64,000 nucleotides of DNA from assembly GCA_002682825.1 (NCBI GenBank), contig NOKP01000005.1, forward strand, positions 1,798,001 through 1,862,000. Reading direction: 5' to 3'. Source of the stretch: Neonectria sp. B-13 (Eukaryota; Ascomycota; Sordariomycetes; Hypocreales; Nectriaceae). Position 1 is the stretch's first letter. Each line of letters begins with the position of its first letter. The notes beneath the pieces were generated by a model. The model had not been told where the DNA came from and did no database searches. It saw nothing but the letters and a program-made list of their open reading frames with translations. This document shows positions 1-11,820 of the stretch, in pieces. Made by a program: the position numbers and the translations under genes.

Positions 1-766
1 TCAATTACTCAGTTTTGTCATGGTCAAAATGGTGGATGGGGTACCTGTGATACGAAATCGCGACTTGCAAGAAGAAGCTTGTAACATAGTTGCACGCATG
101 GAAGAGAGAGTATCCTCAGCAGGATCTAACTTGGTTTCAAGCTTCTTGCTCACCATTATCAAGTCATCAACAGATTGGCTTCAGGGTTTTCGACAAGCAC
201 ACCATCTACCCGTTGACCAAAGCGAGGAAGGCTCAACGGAGGCCCAAAACCTTCTAGATGGAATCAACTCGCCTCCATCATCAAATCAGATCCCCAAAGA
301 GAATTTCCCGGCTGGTAACTCGACGAGTTCTCCAGGATCGCCGCCAATCGAAGGCTCCAATGCGATGAGCAAGTCATCAGGTAGCAAAGCCTTTCCCCCG
401 ATACTTCCACCAGAAGCCGAATCTTGCCTGAAACCTTCTTGGTTGCAGCCTAGTACCTTCATTCTTAACGATTTGAACTCTCATAAATGGCTTGACCGTG
501 AGTTGAGGCGCTGGGCTACTGCCGTAATGTCCCCTCAAAACCCAAACTGCCATGTCCCCTCGGATGAGGAGATTCAACATCACGCCCGCTGCTTATTATA
601 CGATGAGTAAGTCAACATCATTGAGAGTATCCATATTCTAGATTTACTTACCTCGCCTAGCGACGACCCTTGGAATTCAACGTGCGCCGATAACCTGGAA
701 TGGCTGCAGCGTTTTAAGCTGGAGATGGGCATTCTCAAATGCAACAAACTAAAACATTGCGAGTAA
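1..766 (+). CDS. C-terminal part of a fungal nuclear-type protein, 5' incomplete
   Basis: The frame is open from base 2, with a first Met at 20, and is interrupted by one intron at 607-660 (GTAAGT donor, CCTAG acceptor). Splicing extends the protein to the stop at 764-766. The joined C-terminus reads YDDDDPWNSTCADNLEWLQR, and with the preceding VPSDEEIQHHARCLLYD segment it matches the tail I associate with fungal proteins carrying a C2H2 finger or homeodomain nearer the N-terminus. No finger or homeodomain is visible in this window. The upstream part is Ser/Pro-rich and looks disordered. It could be the last exons of a longer gene or a truncated paralogue. Family assignment is from memory of the tail only. 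Confidence 0.55.
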
Positions 767-1046
767 CTGATGTGCATATATATATCAGAGAACGAGGCTT
801 CTCCCAAATCAAGCACCTGTGCCTTAATCAAGGACAGATACCGAAGCACTCCCACCGGCTTTTGTTGATCAAACGAAAGGTACTAATCACGGGTTGATCG
901 TGACTAGATAGAAGATTCTCAATGTTGTAGTGATGCTGACTAATGATCCTTGTCACATAGCCTCCCTGTGATGCGCCAACGCGACAGGACGTGGCGTTGC
1001 TTCATCGAAAGCGTCTTCTCGCGTTGGGAACATAACCGTTTTCCTG

Positions 1047-2699
1047 ATGCATCTACTGAACGTCAAGACTAAAAGGCTTGAGGGGTTTTCCGATGGCAGC
1101 ATCCCCAAATATGGCATTCTTTCGCATACGTGGGGCCAGAACGAGCCCACCTTTGACGACTTTCAAAACAGCTCACGGCGCTGGAAGCTGAGAATAGGAT
1201 CCCACTACTTGAAAGTCAACGGCTGTTGCGCGCAAGCAGCATCGGACGGACTTGACTATGTCTGGATCGACAACTGCTGCATCGACAAGAAGAGCAGCGC
1301 TGAGCTCTCCGAGGCCATCAATTCCATGTTCACCTGGTACGCCAACGCCGCCGTCTGCTATGTTTATCTTGGCGACCTCCATCCCGTGGCTCAGCCACGA
1401 TCCCGCAAAGGTGTGCGGCCAATATCATTCGACGCTGCACAGCTCGAAGACCTTGAGAAAGCCAGGTGGTTCACCAGAGGATGGACGTTGCAGGAGCTAC
1501 TCGCGCCGTCCTTGCTAAAGTTCTACGACTCAGCTTGGAACCTCGTCGGCTACTCGAGCTGGATAGATGCTGACGGAACTGCTACTTGGGAGGTCCCTCG
1601 TATTACTCCGTTTCTGGCTGAAATCACCGGGATACCCAAGAGATATCTACAAGGCGACGACCTGGGCCAAGCTTCTGTGGCCGAGAGGATGAGTTGGGCA
1701 GCTAGCAGGCAGACTACGCGCAAGGAAGACATGGCGTACTGCCTGCTAGGTATATTCGGCGTCAATATGCCACTCCTCTATGGCGAGGGCGCGGGGGCGT
1801 TCGTGCGCTTGCAGGAGGAAATCTTGAAGAGGCACGATGATCACTCTGTCTTTGCGTGGGGATTTAACAACGACACATTCATACCCGGGCAGGGCGGCGA
1901 CGGAAGGTCTTCTGTGGCTGTTTCGCCGGCCGAGTTTCAATGGTGTGGCGATGTCACCGCACGCCGGCCAGAAGACGAACCATCCCATCACTACGAAACG
2001 ACAAACGTCGGCATCCACATCGAACTGCCATTAATCCAGCTGCGGTCGGGAGAGTATCTCGCTCGTCTGAACTGCACCGTCAACTCCGGCCAACCCGATA
2101 TCCTGCTGGAAGACAAATACCTTGCCCTCATCCTAATCGAGTCTCGAGACCGGGAAAATGTCTTTTACAGACGCCGCACAACCTCGCCAACCCTCGTACC
2201 AGTTCGGTTCTTCGAGCAAGCATACCGCCACAGCGTCTATCTGGCACCGGCTCCTCCAGTTACCCACCGCCAGATGAGAAACGCGCCTCTTTTTCTATCG
2301 GCCGCTTGCTCAAAACTCTTCAGCGTCCGATACACATACCCGGACGTTCTCGATATCCATGAGGGTGTATATGTCCTCATTAGTGACCTATGGAGGCATT
2401 TGAAGAATGGAAATGCCATATTTCTTGACTGTGTTAGCGTCACGGGCCAGAAATTTGCTATTCAAGTCCAGTTTCTGTGGGAAAACGATGGATCCGAGAT
2501 CGGTATGAATCAGATTGCATCGGCCTATATGAGCATCTCGTATCGACGACATTTCTGCTCCATGGTGGAGCTCATGCTGCCCCCAGAGGCTGCGGACTGC
2601 CCTGAGACGAGTTGGGAGGCGAACACCGACATTGAGGGTCAGCAGATCGTTCTAGAGCCAGCTGAGAGCAATCAGTGGAGTATTGAGCTTGCTCTGTAG
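1047..2699 (+). CDS. HET-domain heterokaryon-incompatibility family protein
   Basis: A single-exon gene of 550 aa. The N-terminal HET block (PF06985) is well preserved: KYGILSHTWG at residues 21-30, GLDYVWIDNCCIDK near 66-79, and WFTRGWTLQELLAP near 139-152. A later LLYGEGAGAF motif near 240 is typical of the arrangement in which a DUF8212-like segment follows HET. The remaining ~250 residues have no recognised domain. HET proteins act in the cytoplasm in non-self recognition, and their activation can trigger cell death between incompatible strains. The frame is uninterrupted and the start is the only sensible ATG before the HET block, so the gene looks functional. Orphan HET genes are common in accessory parts of Pezizomycotina genomes and most have unknown partners. 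No NACHT or similar partner gene lies nearby. Confidence 0.9.
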   Translation: MHLLNVKTKRLEGFSDGSIPKYGILSHTWGQNEPTFDDFQNSSRRWKLRIGSHYLKVNGCCAQAASDGLDYVWIDNCCIDKKSSAELSEAINSMFTWYANAAVCYVYLGDLHPVAQPRSRKGVRPISFDAAQLEDLEKARWFTRGWTLQELLAPSLLKFYDSAWNLVGYSSWIDADGTATWEVPRITPFLAEITGIPKRYLQGDDLGQASVAERMSWAASRQTTRKEDMAYCLLGIFGVNMPLLYGEGAGAFVRLQEEILKRHDDHSVFAWGFNNDTFIPGQGGDGRSSVAVSPAEFQWCGDVTARRPEDEPSHHYETTNVGIHIELPLIQLRSGEYLARLNCTVNSGQPDILLEDKYLALILIESRDRENVFYRRRTTSPTLVPVRFFEQAYRHSVYLAPAPPVTHRQMRNAPLFLSAACSKLFSVRYTYPDVLDIHEGVYVLISDLWRHLKNGNAIFLDCVSVTGQKFAIQVQFLWENDGSEIGMNQIASAYMSISYRRHFCSMVELMLPPEAADCPETSWEANTDIEGQQIVLEPAESNQWSIELAL

Positions 2700-2813
2700 G
2701 CCTATGCAGGGCAGGCGCAGTATTATCAAATAGGACCATATCTCCCATCATCATCAGATATTCAATTATAAATAAGAGTCCACCCCTCTTATAGAGTAGT
2801 TTATTCTATGGCT

Positions 2814-3996
2814 CTAAGTAGCGTTGACAAAGTCGTGGTGGGCAAGCTCGTAAAGGAAGCCAGAAGTAAGCTTAGCGTGCTGGGCAATATGGTCGAAGTC
2901 GATCTTGTCAATGGTATCGTTCGGAGTGTGGATATAAGGGTTGTGGTTGCCAAAGGGCGTCTCGAAGAGGAACGACGAGGGAAAGCCGTTGCGGGTGGCG
3001 GAGGCGTGATCAGAGCAGGCGTATCCACACTCGGATTCCTCATAGGGAATGTCGGTGTACTCATCAATGAGGACCTTGAGAAACTCGTTCTGGCTGGCGT
3101 CGGTGTTGTCGGTGACCAGGCCGAAACGCTCGACGCCGTCACGGCCCTTGTAGCCGACCATGTCCTGGTTAAGCATGGCCTCGACCTGAATCCCAAGGCG
3201 GGAGTAGGTGTTGAAGATATCCTGCGAGCCTAGCAGACCAGTCTCCTCGGCTGAGTACCAGTGAAACTCGACGGTGTTGGCGTGGTCGCCCTCGGCGATG
3301 CGCGGGTCCTTGAGGAAGGCGGCGAGGACGTTGAGCAACATAATAGACGCAGAGCCGTTGTCGTCGGCACCTGGGGCCCGGCCGGCTCCACGGTCGTTGG
3401 ATATGACCGAGTCAAGGTGAGAGCCGACGATGACGGTCTTGAGACGGACCTGACCGGGGATGGAGACAACAATGGAAGGTTGGGACCAGGCCTGGTGCTG
3501 GATCAGGCGGACCGTGGCCAGGGGATGTTTCTTGATAACCTTTTGGACTTCCTTATGAAGCCATTCAGCAGCCTCGACGCCGTACTTGGAGTTGAAGTAA
3601 CGATTGTGGAACGAAGAGAACTTCTTGAGCTGTGACTTGATCTTCTTGAGGTCGATGTTCTTAATCATTTTCTGAACATTGGATTGATATTGAACCTTGT
3701 CTGGGTAGGACGCGGTAACGACCATCAACTGAGACATCGCAGGCTCGTGGTCCTTCCACTCGGTGATGTCGAAGAAATGAACATGGTCCTGGGATGTGGT
3801 CAGCCATTCATTTATTCTCACAAGCAGACGCCGGACAACCCACGTCAATCATCTGGAACTTCTCGTCCTCGGTTACCTCGACCGTCTGGCCAGGGCCTAT
3901 CTCAAGGGTGAAGATCTTTTCCGCACGTTCTACGGACGGGCCAGCGGCCGAGACCGAAGCAGCAAGGGCCACAACGAGCGGGGTGGTGTAACGCAT
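2814..3996 (-). CDS. Secreted leucine aminopeptidase, zinc peptidase family M28 (LAP1-like)
   Basis: Two exons (3844-3996 and 2814-3788) flank a 55-nt intron with a CTGAC branch site and CCCAG acceptor. The product is 375 aa. It opens with an N-terminal signal peptide (MRYTTPLVVALAASVSAA), followed by a propeptide-like segment ending in HFFDITE. The co-catalytic zinc site is complete: HLDS near residue 174, ADDNGS near 190, SAEETGL near 230, QDMVG near 257 and the SDHAS histidine near 311, with the CGYAC cysteine pair that forms the family disulfide. It should remove N-terminal Leu and other hydrophobic residues from peptides outside the cell. Length and motif order match fungal Lap1. Without splicing, the signal peptide and catalytic part lie in different frames. 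Confidence 0.93.
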
Positions 3997-5667
3997 GGTG
4001 GGCGACTTGAGAGGTTAAGAGCCTGCTTGAAGTTCCAACTCAGAGAGCTCGTATCAGATGATGAATTGCAGCTGAGGAGAGAATCAGGAAGAAGGAGACT
4101 ATCGTTCGCCGGGCATGTCAACCTGATATAGCTGCAGTTCCACGGTCCTGAGGTGTCATCGTTCCGCATGATCCGGCCACACAGAGATCGATTGTACCGA
4201 CCAAATAATTAACCACCGACCCCTCACGATCGCCACGGTTCGCAATTGACGAGGGACTTTGAGGAAAGATCCACGACGCTCAACTAACTGCCCAGTGGCC
4301 TGGTGCTGACGTGCTACTCCGTAAAGGGAAGCTCAGCAGAAGCCAAGCTCATGGGCGGTCGACATCTTCCAGAACGGACGGAAGCTAACATCATGCTTAA
4401 GATAAAGTTAGTCACCCGCCAGCGCCGGTTCCTGGAGGAGAATGCAAGGCACCCCTGACCGCCAAGCTGGGCGGTGTTGATCTCTCCGCATGACACGGTG
4501 ATACGATGACACAGCGACTGTGTCTTCGACAAAGTTTCAAGAGGGGTAAATAAGCACCAAGCAGGCCGATGTGACGGTTACCTGGCCATATATAGCTAAC
4601 GAAAGGCCAGTTCTCCGGAGGCCGCCCTATTCCGGCAGGTCAGATGGCGCGCCAAGCGGCCTATCAATACGATGATCCAATTTCACTTGGCGCATAACCA
4701 CCAAAAGTTCCTGGATACGAATGACGATGCGGGGAAACGGAGGCATGATCACCGACGAGCTTGCAGCAATGACGTATCGACCAGCCTATATTTCGAACTC
4801 CCCTAGAAATATTTTCAAGCAGATGATGAACATCCGGAATACACTCAGCTCTTTTTTCACGCTTGTGTGATGCTAGAGGTAGTCCGCTGTCGATCGACGA
4901 GGCAATATGCGCAGCGAAAGGACTATCCACCAAGTATAATCCGACATGTAGTTGACAGACGAAGACAGCAATTATGCAATTCGCGCAATCAACAACGCCG
5001 CTACAGCTTGGTAGCTACACTGACCCCCAACAAACGCAGCGTACAGGTTTCTGCTTCACCCTAGACCTATTTGCCTCGGGTGTTCTTATTTTTACTTCAA
5101 AGGTTCAACAACGAGATAATCCCAATCGCAAGAGAAGAGGTCAAGCCTATGGTTTGGAACCTATTTCAATTGTTTCTCAAACATCGATAACGTCAATCGA
5201 AGTTAATGTCACAGCCAGCTATCAAGATCTGCAGCTTCTTCACACTGATGGTCATTTTTAGCCCTACAATTAGCTTACCAGCTTTTTCGGGCTGCCTTAT
5301 ATAACATCGTTTGTTATCCACGCAACACCCGTGGTTCATATGTCTCCCTCCAAGTTAACTCTATTATTAGTTTACTTCCCAGCCTTATTCTCTGTGCCAA
5401 GCTCTAGTTTCAGCAACCCTCACTGTACATCTTGCGAGTACCACCTCAGATCATACTGAAACATTATGTTTCATCATTTCAACCTACGGGCTCTTCAACT
5501 CTTTGTCGTCTCGTCCCGATCTAACGAGGCTTGGGCGTCAACCTCACAGCCACGTCACGTGGTCGAGAGCCCCTCAAGACCCCGCCTTACACTTCTTTTC
5601 AGCATGGGACAGCTCAGGATCACAAAATCTCGCCGGCCATCTTTTCTTTATCACGGCGTTCTTGACC
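3997..5667. other. Intergenic region between divergent aminopeptidase and BTB genes
   Basis: The 1.67-kb stretch holds only short overlapping ORFs without recognisable domains. It should contain both promoters. An AT-rich CATATATAGC stretch at about 4587 is present, but no nearby coding start can be tied to it. I see no repeat or RNA gene. Confidence 0.6.
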
Positions 5668-6836
5668 ATGAAGACGTCTCGGTATCAGCTGGATCCAGGC
5701 GGCGATGCGGAGGTTATTCTAGAGGTACAACCTCCATCAAACTTTGTTTGGTCTCCCGATGGATCACGGTTGCGCACTATCGAGAAAGCTTCCAGTCCAG
5801 AATCCAGCGATGTTTCCATTTCTCCAAAAACTGATGACAATACTCGTTCCTCATCAACTGTTCCGGCTCATGAGAAAACAGATAATGAGGTAACTTGTGT
5901 TCGGATGCGAGTTTCATCAAGACACTTGATTCTCGCCTCACCCTTCTTTCGAAAAATGCTAGAGGGCCCATGGAAGGAATCCACTCCTTCGAACTCATCA
6001 CTCCGCGAGATACAGGCGGGTAGCTGGCACCTCGATGCTTTTATCATTGTGCTGGACATCATTCATGGGCACCACCGAGTTGTACCAAAAAACCTCAGCC
6101 TCGAGATGATCACCAAAGTCTCCATCATTGTTGACTATTACCAATGCCAAGAGATCATGGAAGTCTTTGTTGACCTCTGGCTCAAAGCCTTGGAGGACGA
6201 GATTCCAACGTCATACGGCAGAGAATCCACTCTATGGTTACTCATATCCTGGGTATTCTCGAGATCCATCACTTTTGATCGAATGACGGAGCTTGCCGTT
6301 AAAAGTAGCGAAACGCTCCTGGATGCCTCGGACCTCCCGATACCGGCGCATATATTGAGTTAGTGATTCCTTTTCTCGTTTCTTCTCAAGCTAACAAGTC
6401 ACAAGCTGCAATTGATCTCAAGAGGCAACTGGCGGTAGGGCGAAGACTTGCAACGCTTTATGGCCAACTTGACAATACCACCACCGCTGATGAACCAGGG
6501 TGTTCATTTGAGTGTTCAGCAATGCAACTCGGCTCACTAGCTGTGGAACTACGCAAGTATGGTCTTTTAAACCCGCGAGTCACAATCCCATACGTCGGTC
6601 ACAGCATAAAAAGTGTCGACAAAATGATTTCTGACTTCCGGACTCCAAAGTGGATTTCAAGTGATAGGAAGCTTGTTCTTCATTCGTGCAATCTGAAAAA
6701 GCGAATTCAGCCCACTCTCGATACCCTAGGGAGCGAAGTCCTCGGGTTAAAACTCCTTGATTTTAAGCTTTCCGCTCTCTCTGCAAAGTGTTTTGCCGTC
6801 GTTGAAAGTTCATTCCAAGGAAGAACGGCCAGCTGA
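5668..6836 (+). CDS. BTB/POZ domain protein
   Basis: Two exons (5668-6358, 6406-6836) with a 47-nt intron (GTTAGT donor, GCTAAC branch site) give 373 aa. The N-terminus MKTSRYQLDPGGDAEVILE is the usual opening of a large ascomycete BTB family. The BTB core is seen near residues 72-100 in VRMRVSSRHLILASPFFRKM. After the splice, the C-terminal part has the GCSFECSAMQLGSL motif and the HSCNLKKRIQPT ending typical of these proteins. The frame stays open to a non-ATG codon at 5503, but the upstream residues do not resemble the family, so I take the ATG at 5668. Members probably act as substrate adaptors or dimerisation modules, and most are uncharacterised. The intron was placed by family continuity and splice signals. 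Confidence 0.82.
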
Positions 6837-7549
6837 GAGTCGTGGGAGGCACATGGTTGAGGCAGTTGATGAAAACACCACGGGTTTCAGCGTTGGTTTC
6901 CTTGATAACGACCCCGGGAAAAATCTCGGCAGCTGTTTGGCACGGCGTATTGTTATTGTATGTTCACTGGGTATTCCGCTGATGTCGAAGTAGTGACTAT
7001 GGAATTGTAAGGCAGAATGAACCAATGTGATAGGCATTCCAACTTCCAATCATTACCTAAGGGTTCACCTATAATATTGCTGAGATATAAGTAAGGCCCA
7101 GTGTTACAGCGGGTGAGAAATATCGCCCAATATCCTATCAGGTTTTGCTGTTAGTGAAAACAGAGGCAGATAATGCGACGTCCAAATCGGGTAATATTGC
7201 GAGAAAACCCCGCCTCGACTAGACTTAAAAAGGTGCAGTAGCGCGATATCGACCAGAGAGGTGTTTACCAAATGCGGAAATTTTGAGAGAAACTGTTCCC
7301 TCAAACCCCAGGTATATTTGTTTAAGGCGCTTGGAGTGATGAATGTCTGCCATTGGAATTCGGGCTCCAGATACTCGTGAAATTTCCTGAAGAAGCATTG
7401 AGGGGCTTCTATTTCGGAGTATCCCGCCATGGGGATAAGCGCATGTCGCCGACAATATATAAAACCTAGACTACCATACTTCAAAATAAGATTACCGGAC
7501 AAATCTTGTCACCAGGACTTAACCACTGAACAAAATCAACATTACCGAA
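6837..7549. other. Intergenic region upstream of the amine oxidase
   Basis: About 0.7 kb with no supported gene. A 132-codon minus-strand frame at 7104-7502 has no recognisable domain. The part nearest 7550 should be the amine oxidase promoter; GACAATATATAAAACC at about 7450-7465 contains a TATA-like ATATATAAA. Confidence 0.55.
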
Positions 7550-9210
7550 ATGTCGTCCAGAGACGGCTACTCATGGACCCAGGGCCAGGGCCTCAAGGCC
7601 GGTGTCCCATGCATCGGAGCGATCCAACCTCCTACGAATGTTAACCCGACGACTCCTCAGCATTTTGACGCCGTCGTCGTCGGTGCTGGGTACTGCGGAC
7701 TCACAGCGGCACGCGATGCGTCTTTGTCCGGTAGCACTCCCAACTCCTCTCACTGTGCGTCGCTTACACTTGTATTATCCTTAGGCCTTAAAGTCCTGCT
7801 TCTTGAGGGACGCGACCGCATCGGAGGCCGCTCATGGTCCTCCAACATTGGTGGATATCCCTTTGAGATGGGCGGCACCTGGGTTTACTGGGGTCAACCG
7901 AACGTCTGGCGCGAGATCATGCGGTACCAGATGCAAGACGAACTTGAACTGTCGTATGACTTTTCAAAGGGCATCAATCAATTCATCTTGACCAATTCGG
8001 AAGGGACACAGAAGCTCAGTCACGATGAAGAGGTTTGTGAAGCCTACGCTTTAGAGACCGTGTCTAATCTCAACAGGACGCCATCATGGAATCGGGCCTC
8101 CTCAAGCTGGTCAACGTCGATGGCGAATTTGGCAAGAAGATCATGCCCTTCCCGCACACAGCAAATTTCACGCCAGAGGCTCTCGAATACGACCGCGTCT
8201 CAGTCGCCGACCGAATTGCCGAGATCAAAGACTCACTGACGCCAAATGAGCGCCTTGGAGTCGAGGCATTCGTCATACTCTGCAGCGGCGGTACGCTCGC
8301 GACGACTAGTTTCCTTGAATTTCTGCACTGGTGGGCTTTGAGCGAATACTCGTACGACGGGTGCATCAGGTATCTTGTCAAGTACAAGTTTCGCGGAGGG
8401 CAGTCGACCTTCGCGATCCGTTTCTTCCGCGAGGCGTTGGCTACGGGCAATCTGACGTATGCTTTCAACTCGCCCGTTGCGAGCGTCGATGATGCCCAGG
8501 ACGGCGTCACAGTCACGACTCGAGACGGTCGGAAATACACAGCTACAAAGATGATCAGCGCCATGCCTCTAAACGTCTTGAACTGCGTCAAGTTCAATCC
8601 CCCGTTGCTGACAGGAAAGAAGACGGCTGCGGATATTGGCCATGTCAATCAGTGCATCAAGGTCCATGCCGAAGTTCGCAACACCGAGTTACGTTCGTAC
8701 ACCGGGATTGCCTACCCAAATAATAGACTGTACTACGCCCTTGCCGACGGAACGACGCCGGCGGGCAATACACACATTGTGAGCTTTGGAGGACAGCACA
8801 ATCACTTCCATCCGGAGGAGGATATGCAAGTGACCCTCAACGCGCTGCAGGGACTTGTCCTAATGGATGTTGAGCGAGTGGTAAGCCAGACTGCCGATAT
8901 ACACGTTCGATGCTGACTTCATAGGTCTTTCACAATTGGTCAAAGGATGAGTTTGCAAAGGGAGCATGGTAAGACCAGTACATCCCACACCACACCGCAA
9001 ACTAACACGCGCAGGTTCTTTCCCGCACCGCATCTTTTGTCGAATCACCTTGGAGATATGAGAGCTCGTCAAGGAAACATCTTCTTTGCTAGTTCTGACT
9101 GGGCACTGGGTTGGCGGAGTTTTATCGACGGGGCAATTGAGGAGGGCACTCGGGCGGCTGTCATGGTCCGCGATTCCATTTTGAATCCGTCTAAGCCTAA
9201 GCTAGCATGA
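7550..9210 (+). CDS. Flavin-containing amine oxidase (monoamine oxidase type)
   Basis: Five exons (7550-7730, 7785-8032, 8077-8880, 8925-8968, 9015-9210) with introns of 44-54 nt encode 490 aa. The dinucleotide-binding motif VVVGAGYCGLTAARDA lies near residue 42, and GRDRIGGRSW and FEMGGTWVYWGQP follow, as in flavin amine oxidases. The substrate domain keeps FVILCSGGT and FLEFLHWWAL. The C-terminus NIFFASSDWALGWRSFIDGA near 447 is the FAD-contacting end. It should oxidatively deaminate primary amines, releasing aldehyde, ammonia and H2O2. The protein ends in PKLA, not a canonical peroxisomal tripeptide, so its compartment is open. Intron 1 is a multiple of three and leaves the frame open, but removing it restores the family alignment. 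A Zn2Cys6 regulator follows on the same strand. Confidence 0.9.
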
Positions 9211-9826
9211 TCTTTTGGCCTGAAAACTGTTTCATTGAACAAATAATAATACCTTTCTTCATGTCCAGACTCTCAAAAACCCCTGGTTTATCCCAAGCAT
9301 TCATGCAGCTTTATTCAACCACCTTTTGTCTCTCGCATTCAAGACCCTGTTTTCCTCTTCCGTGTAGACGCTATGCCGGTTCTAAGGTTGAGAGAAGGTC
9401 CTAAGCTCACAGAGCGTTGCAGATAACGCAAAAATCATATCAAGGCTCTAAATTCCACCCGCGTTTGATGGACAATTGAGTCCTTGTCTAGGGTGGGCAA
9501 CTTGTTGTTTGCCACCTCCACACCAACGCTACCACATGCATGACGCTTGTCCATGTTTGGATAGTTTCGTCTCTGAACCCCTCGTCAGTTCACCAATAAA
9601 GATGGAGCGAAATGTCGTAATTGGCGCGTAGTTGTCATCACGCCTGCGCAGTCTCTGTACTCCACTACGAGTTCTTTTGGCCGGCCATTTATTCAGACCA
9701 GCTTTATAGACTCACCTTCCACGCCTCTCAAAGCACAATTCTTGGCACTCAACTCACCGGATGCGACAATAACTTGAATTACTTCCCGTTTTGGCGGATA
9801 CTTGCTCCTATCACTCTCTGCTGGCT
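9211..9826. other. Intergenic region between amine oxidase and Zn2Cys6 regulator
   Basis: About 0.6 kb. Short ORFs only, no repeat or RNA gene seen. It should hold the 3' end of the oxidase transcript and the regulator promoter. Confidence 0.5.
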
Positions 9827-11344
9827 ATGTCCCTGGCTCGTCGGAATAATGGTACCCTCTTCCGTGTCTGCCGAAGTGGCGTTAGTACCTCGGTAACTGA
9901 CAAGCATGGCCAGGATGTTACGAATGCTGCAAAAGGCGTATCAAATGCGACAAAGCGGAGCCAGAATGCTTCAAATGTCTGAAAAAGGGCATCAGCTGCT
10001 CTGGCCAGGGTCTTCGCTGTCGACTCAGCAACCATATGGGCACTGCTAGGTCCAGCAAAGATGTGGTCCAACTGCCCTCGAATCCGGTTCCTAAGAACCT
10101 GGCAATCTCGGCTCGCCAAGAGTACCGATGGGTTGACGCTCGTAACGGACTGAAAGGGTCATATGCACCTCGCTCTCGCCGGTCTGCAACTGGGAAATCC
10201 TCTCCTTCGTCAGAGACCTCTCCGGACGCGTCGGACGAGCAAAACATTGACCATTATATGGACATCGCCCTTCGCAACGAGCCGCCACCCCTGAAACCCG
10301 CACTGAACGAGTCTACTAATCCTCAAGCACGACTTCTCTTTCATCATTGTAAGTTCTTGTAATCTCGCATGTACCACATACTAACCCTGCTCGAGTCTCC
10401 ACATGCATAGCCCCCATTATGGTCGTGCTCGACTCTATGAGCAACGGCTACAGAGACATCATCGTCCCCCTTGCCTGCCAGGACGAGTGTCTAGGCCGCG
10501 CCGTCGCAGTCGTGGCAGCCTTCCATTTGGCCCAAGGAGCGCCGGAAATGCGACAGGCCGCTGAAGTAGGCCACCAAGCCATCATTGAGAAGTTGCGACG
10601 CGATGCGGTGCAGCTTCGGCTAGGGCAGGTCTTTAACCCGTTCACTCTGGCTACGATCTTGGTCCTGCTTGTCGGCGAGACCATCACAGGAGCTAGCAAC
10701 TATGGTTATCTGCTAGAGATGCTGGCCTGCTTGACGCAGTCGCCTGAGACGATACAAGCATTGCCCCCGGCATTGAGAGACTTTTTCTGGCAGCAGGTCA
10801 AGATGTAGGTAGCGGTTTTTCTAGCATAAGTGTAGTGATTGCTGACTTTTCCAGGTTTCAATTGTTTGGTCTGCCTCTGGCAAACGAAGAGAAAGGCCTC
10901 GAGATCCTCAACGGGTCGCCGGATAACTATCTCGAATTCATGACGTACCCTGACCTCACCCCAGCCTCTGAGCACTACACCAACGTCAGACTGATCAAAG
11001 CCGCCACTTTATCCGCTGGCGCCATTTACCGGCGCCGAGTCGAGTCGTCTATCACGCAATATGAATCCATCCACCTTGTGGAGCAGCTGCGGCAGAAGGT
11101 GCTTGGGCTGGATAACGTCAAAGGCACCCACGCCTTGGTATGGACGTACTTTATTGGGGCAGCAGAAAGCATTCTGCCAGAGCATCGGGAGTTCTTCTCG
11201 GAGCGTTTGAATGCTCTGTATGAGTACACTCGATTTGGAAGCATCCCGGCCGCCCTTGAGGCTCTGAAGGTGGTTTGGGCTAAGCAGGCTGTTCGGAGGT
11301 GGACTGATGTTATGATCAGTGATACTCCGATCTTAGTCATGTAA
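9827..11344 (+). CDS. Zn2Cys6 transcription factor with fungal-specific regulatory domain
   Basis: Four exons (9827-9851, 9914-10348, 10411-10804, 10855-11344) encode 447 aa. The first intron splits the glycine just before the cluster; joining gives MSLARRNNGCYECCKRRIKC. The six cysteines fall at residues 10, 13, 20, 27, 30 and 37, an exact C-x2-C-x6-C-x6-C-x2-C-x6-C binuclear zinc cluster. A Ser-rich linker follows, then a helical C-terminal part starting SPIMVVLDSMSNGYRD that matches the Fungal_trans_2 (PF11951) type seen in many pathway-specific regulators. Intron branch sites are good (TAACTGAC in intron 1). No single reading frame covers the gene, so it would be missed without splicing. 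Its position directly downstream of an amine oxidase on the same strand suggests local control of amine use, which is inference only. Confidence 0.85.
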
Positions 11345-11820
11345 GGACATTGGCAGTAGAATCAAAGTGGAATACGTGTCTTGACGACTCTATCGATGGA
11401 ACGTTTCTCGTTCGGGAAGTAGATTTGCGTATGCACCTTAACCTTTGGCTCAACTTTGTGTCTGTCACCAGGGCGCTTTGAGTTGTAGTGATGATCTGAT
11501 CCTGCCACAGGCTTTCTGGCACAATAACCGGCCACATAGCCCAAGAAAGGCCACGTAGTCAACCCTGACCGTTCATGGAACCCACTTTGTCCTCAGTGTT
11601 TACCTCATTCTCTCATCTGCCTCAGGGATAAGATGGCACCGACTATCTTTCCGAATGTCTCGGACACACGCGTACCACGCGCTTAAAGTTCTGTCTAGGG
11701 TTTTACCAACCGTTATTTCGCCGAACCTTAAGGTGACAGGCAATAGATAAAGAGCGATTGAATATCCGAAATCATGGCTGCATTTTATGCCTAGATTCAA
11801 TACTCAGACAGCAGCGGACC
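11345..11820. other. Intergenic region between regulator and F-box gene
   Basis: About 0.5 kb with no supported gene, repeat or RNA. Short ORFs on both strands lack domain features. Confidence 0.5.

Noticed and set aside
7104..7502. Minus-strand 132-codon ORF upstream of the amine oxidase
   Set aside because: No domain, no splice-linked neighbour, and it covers the expected oxidase promoter.
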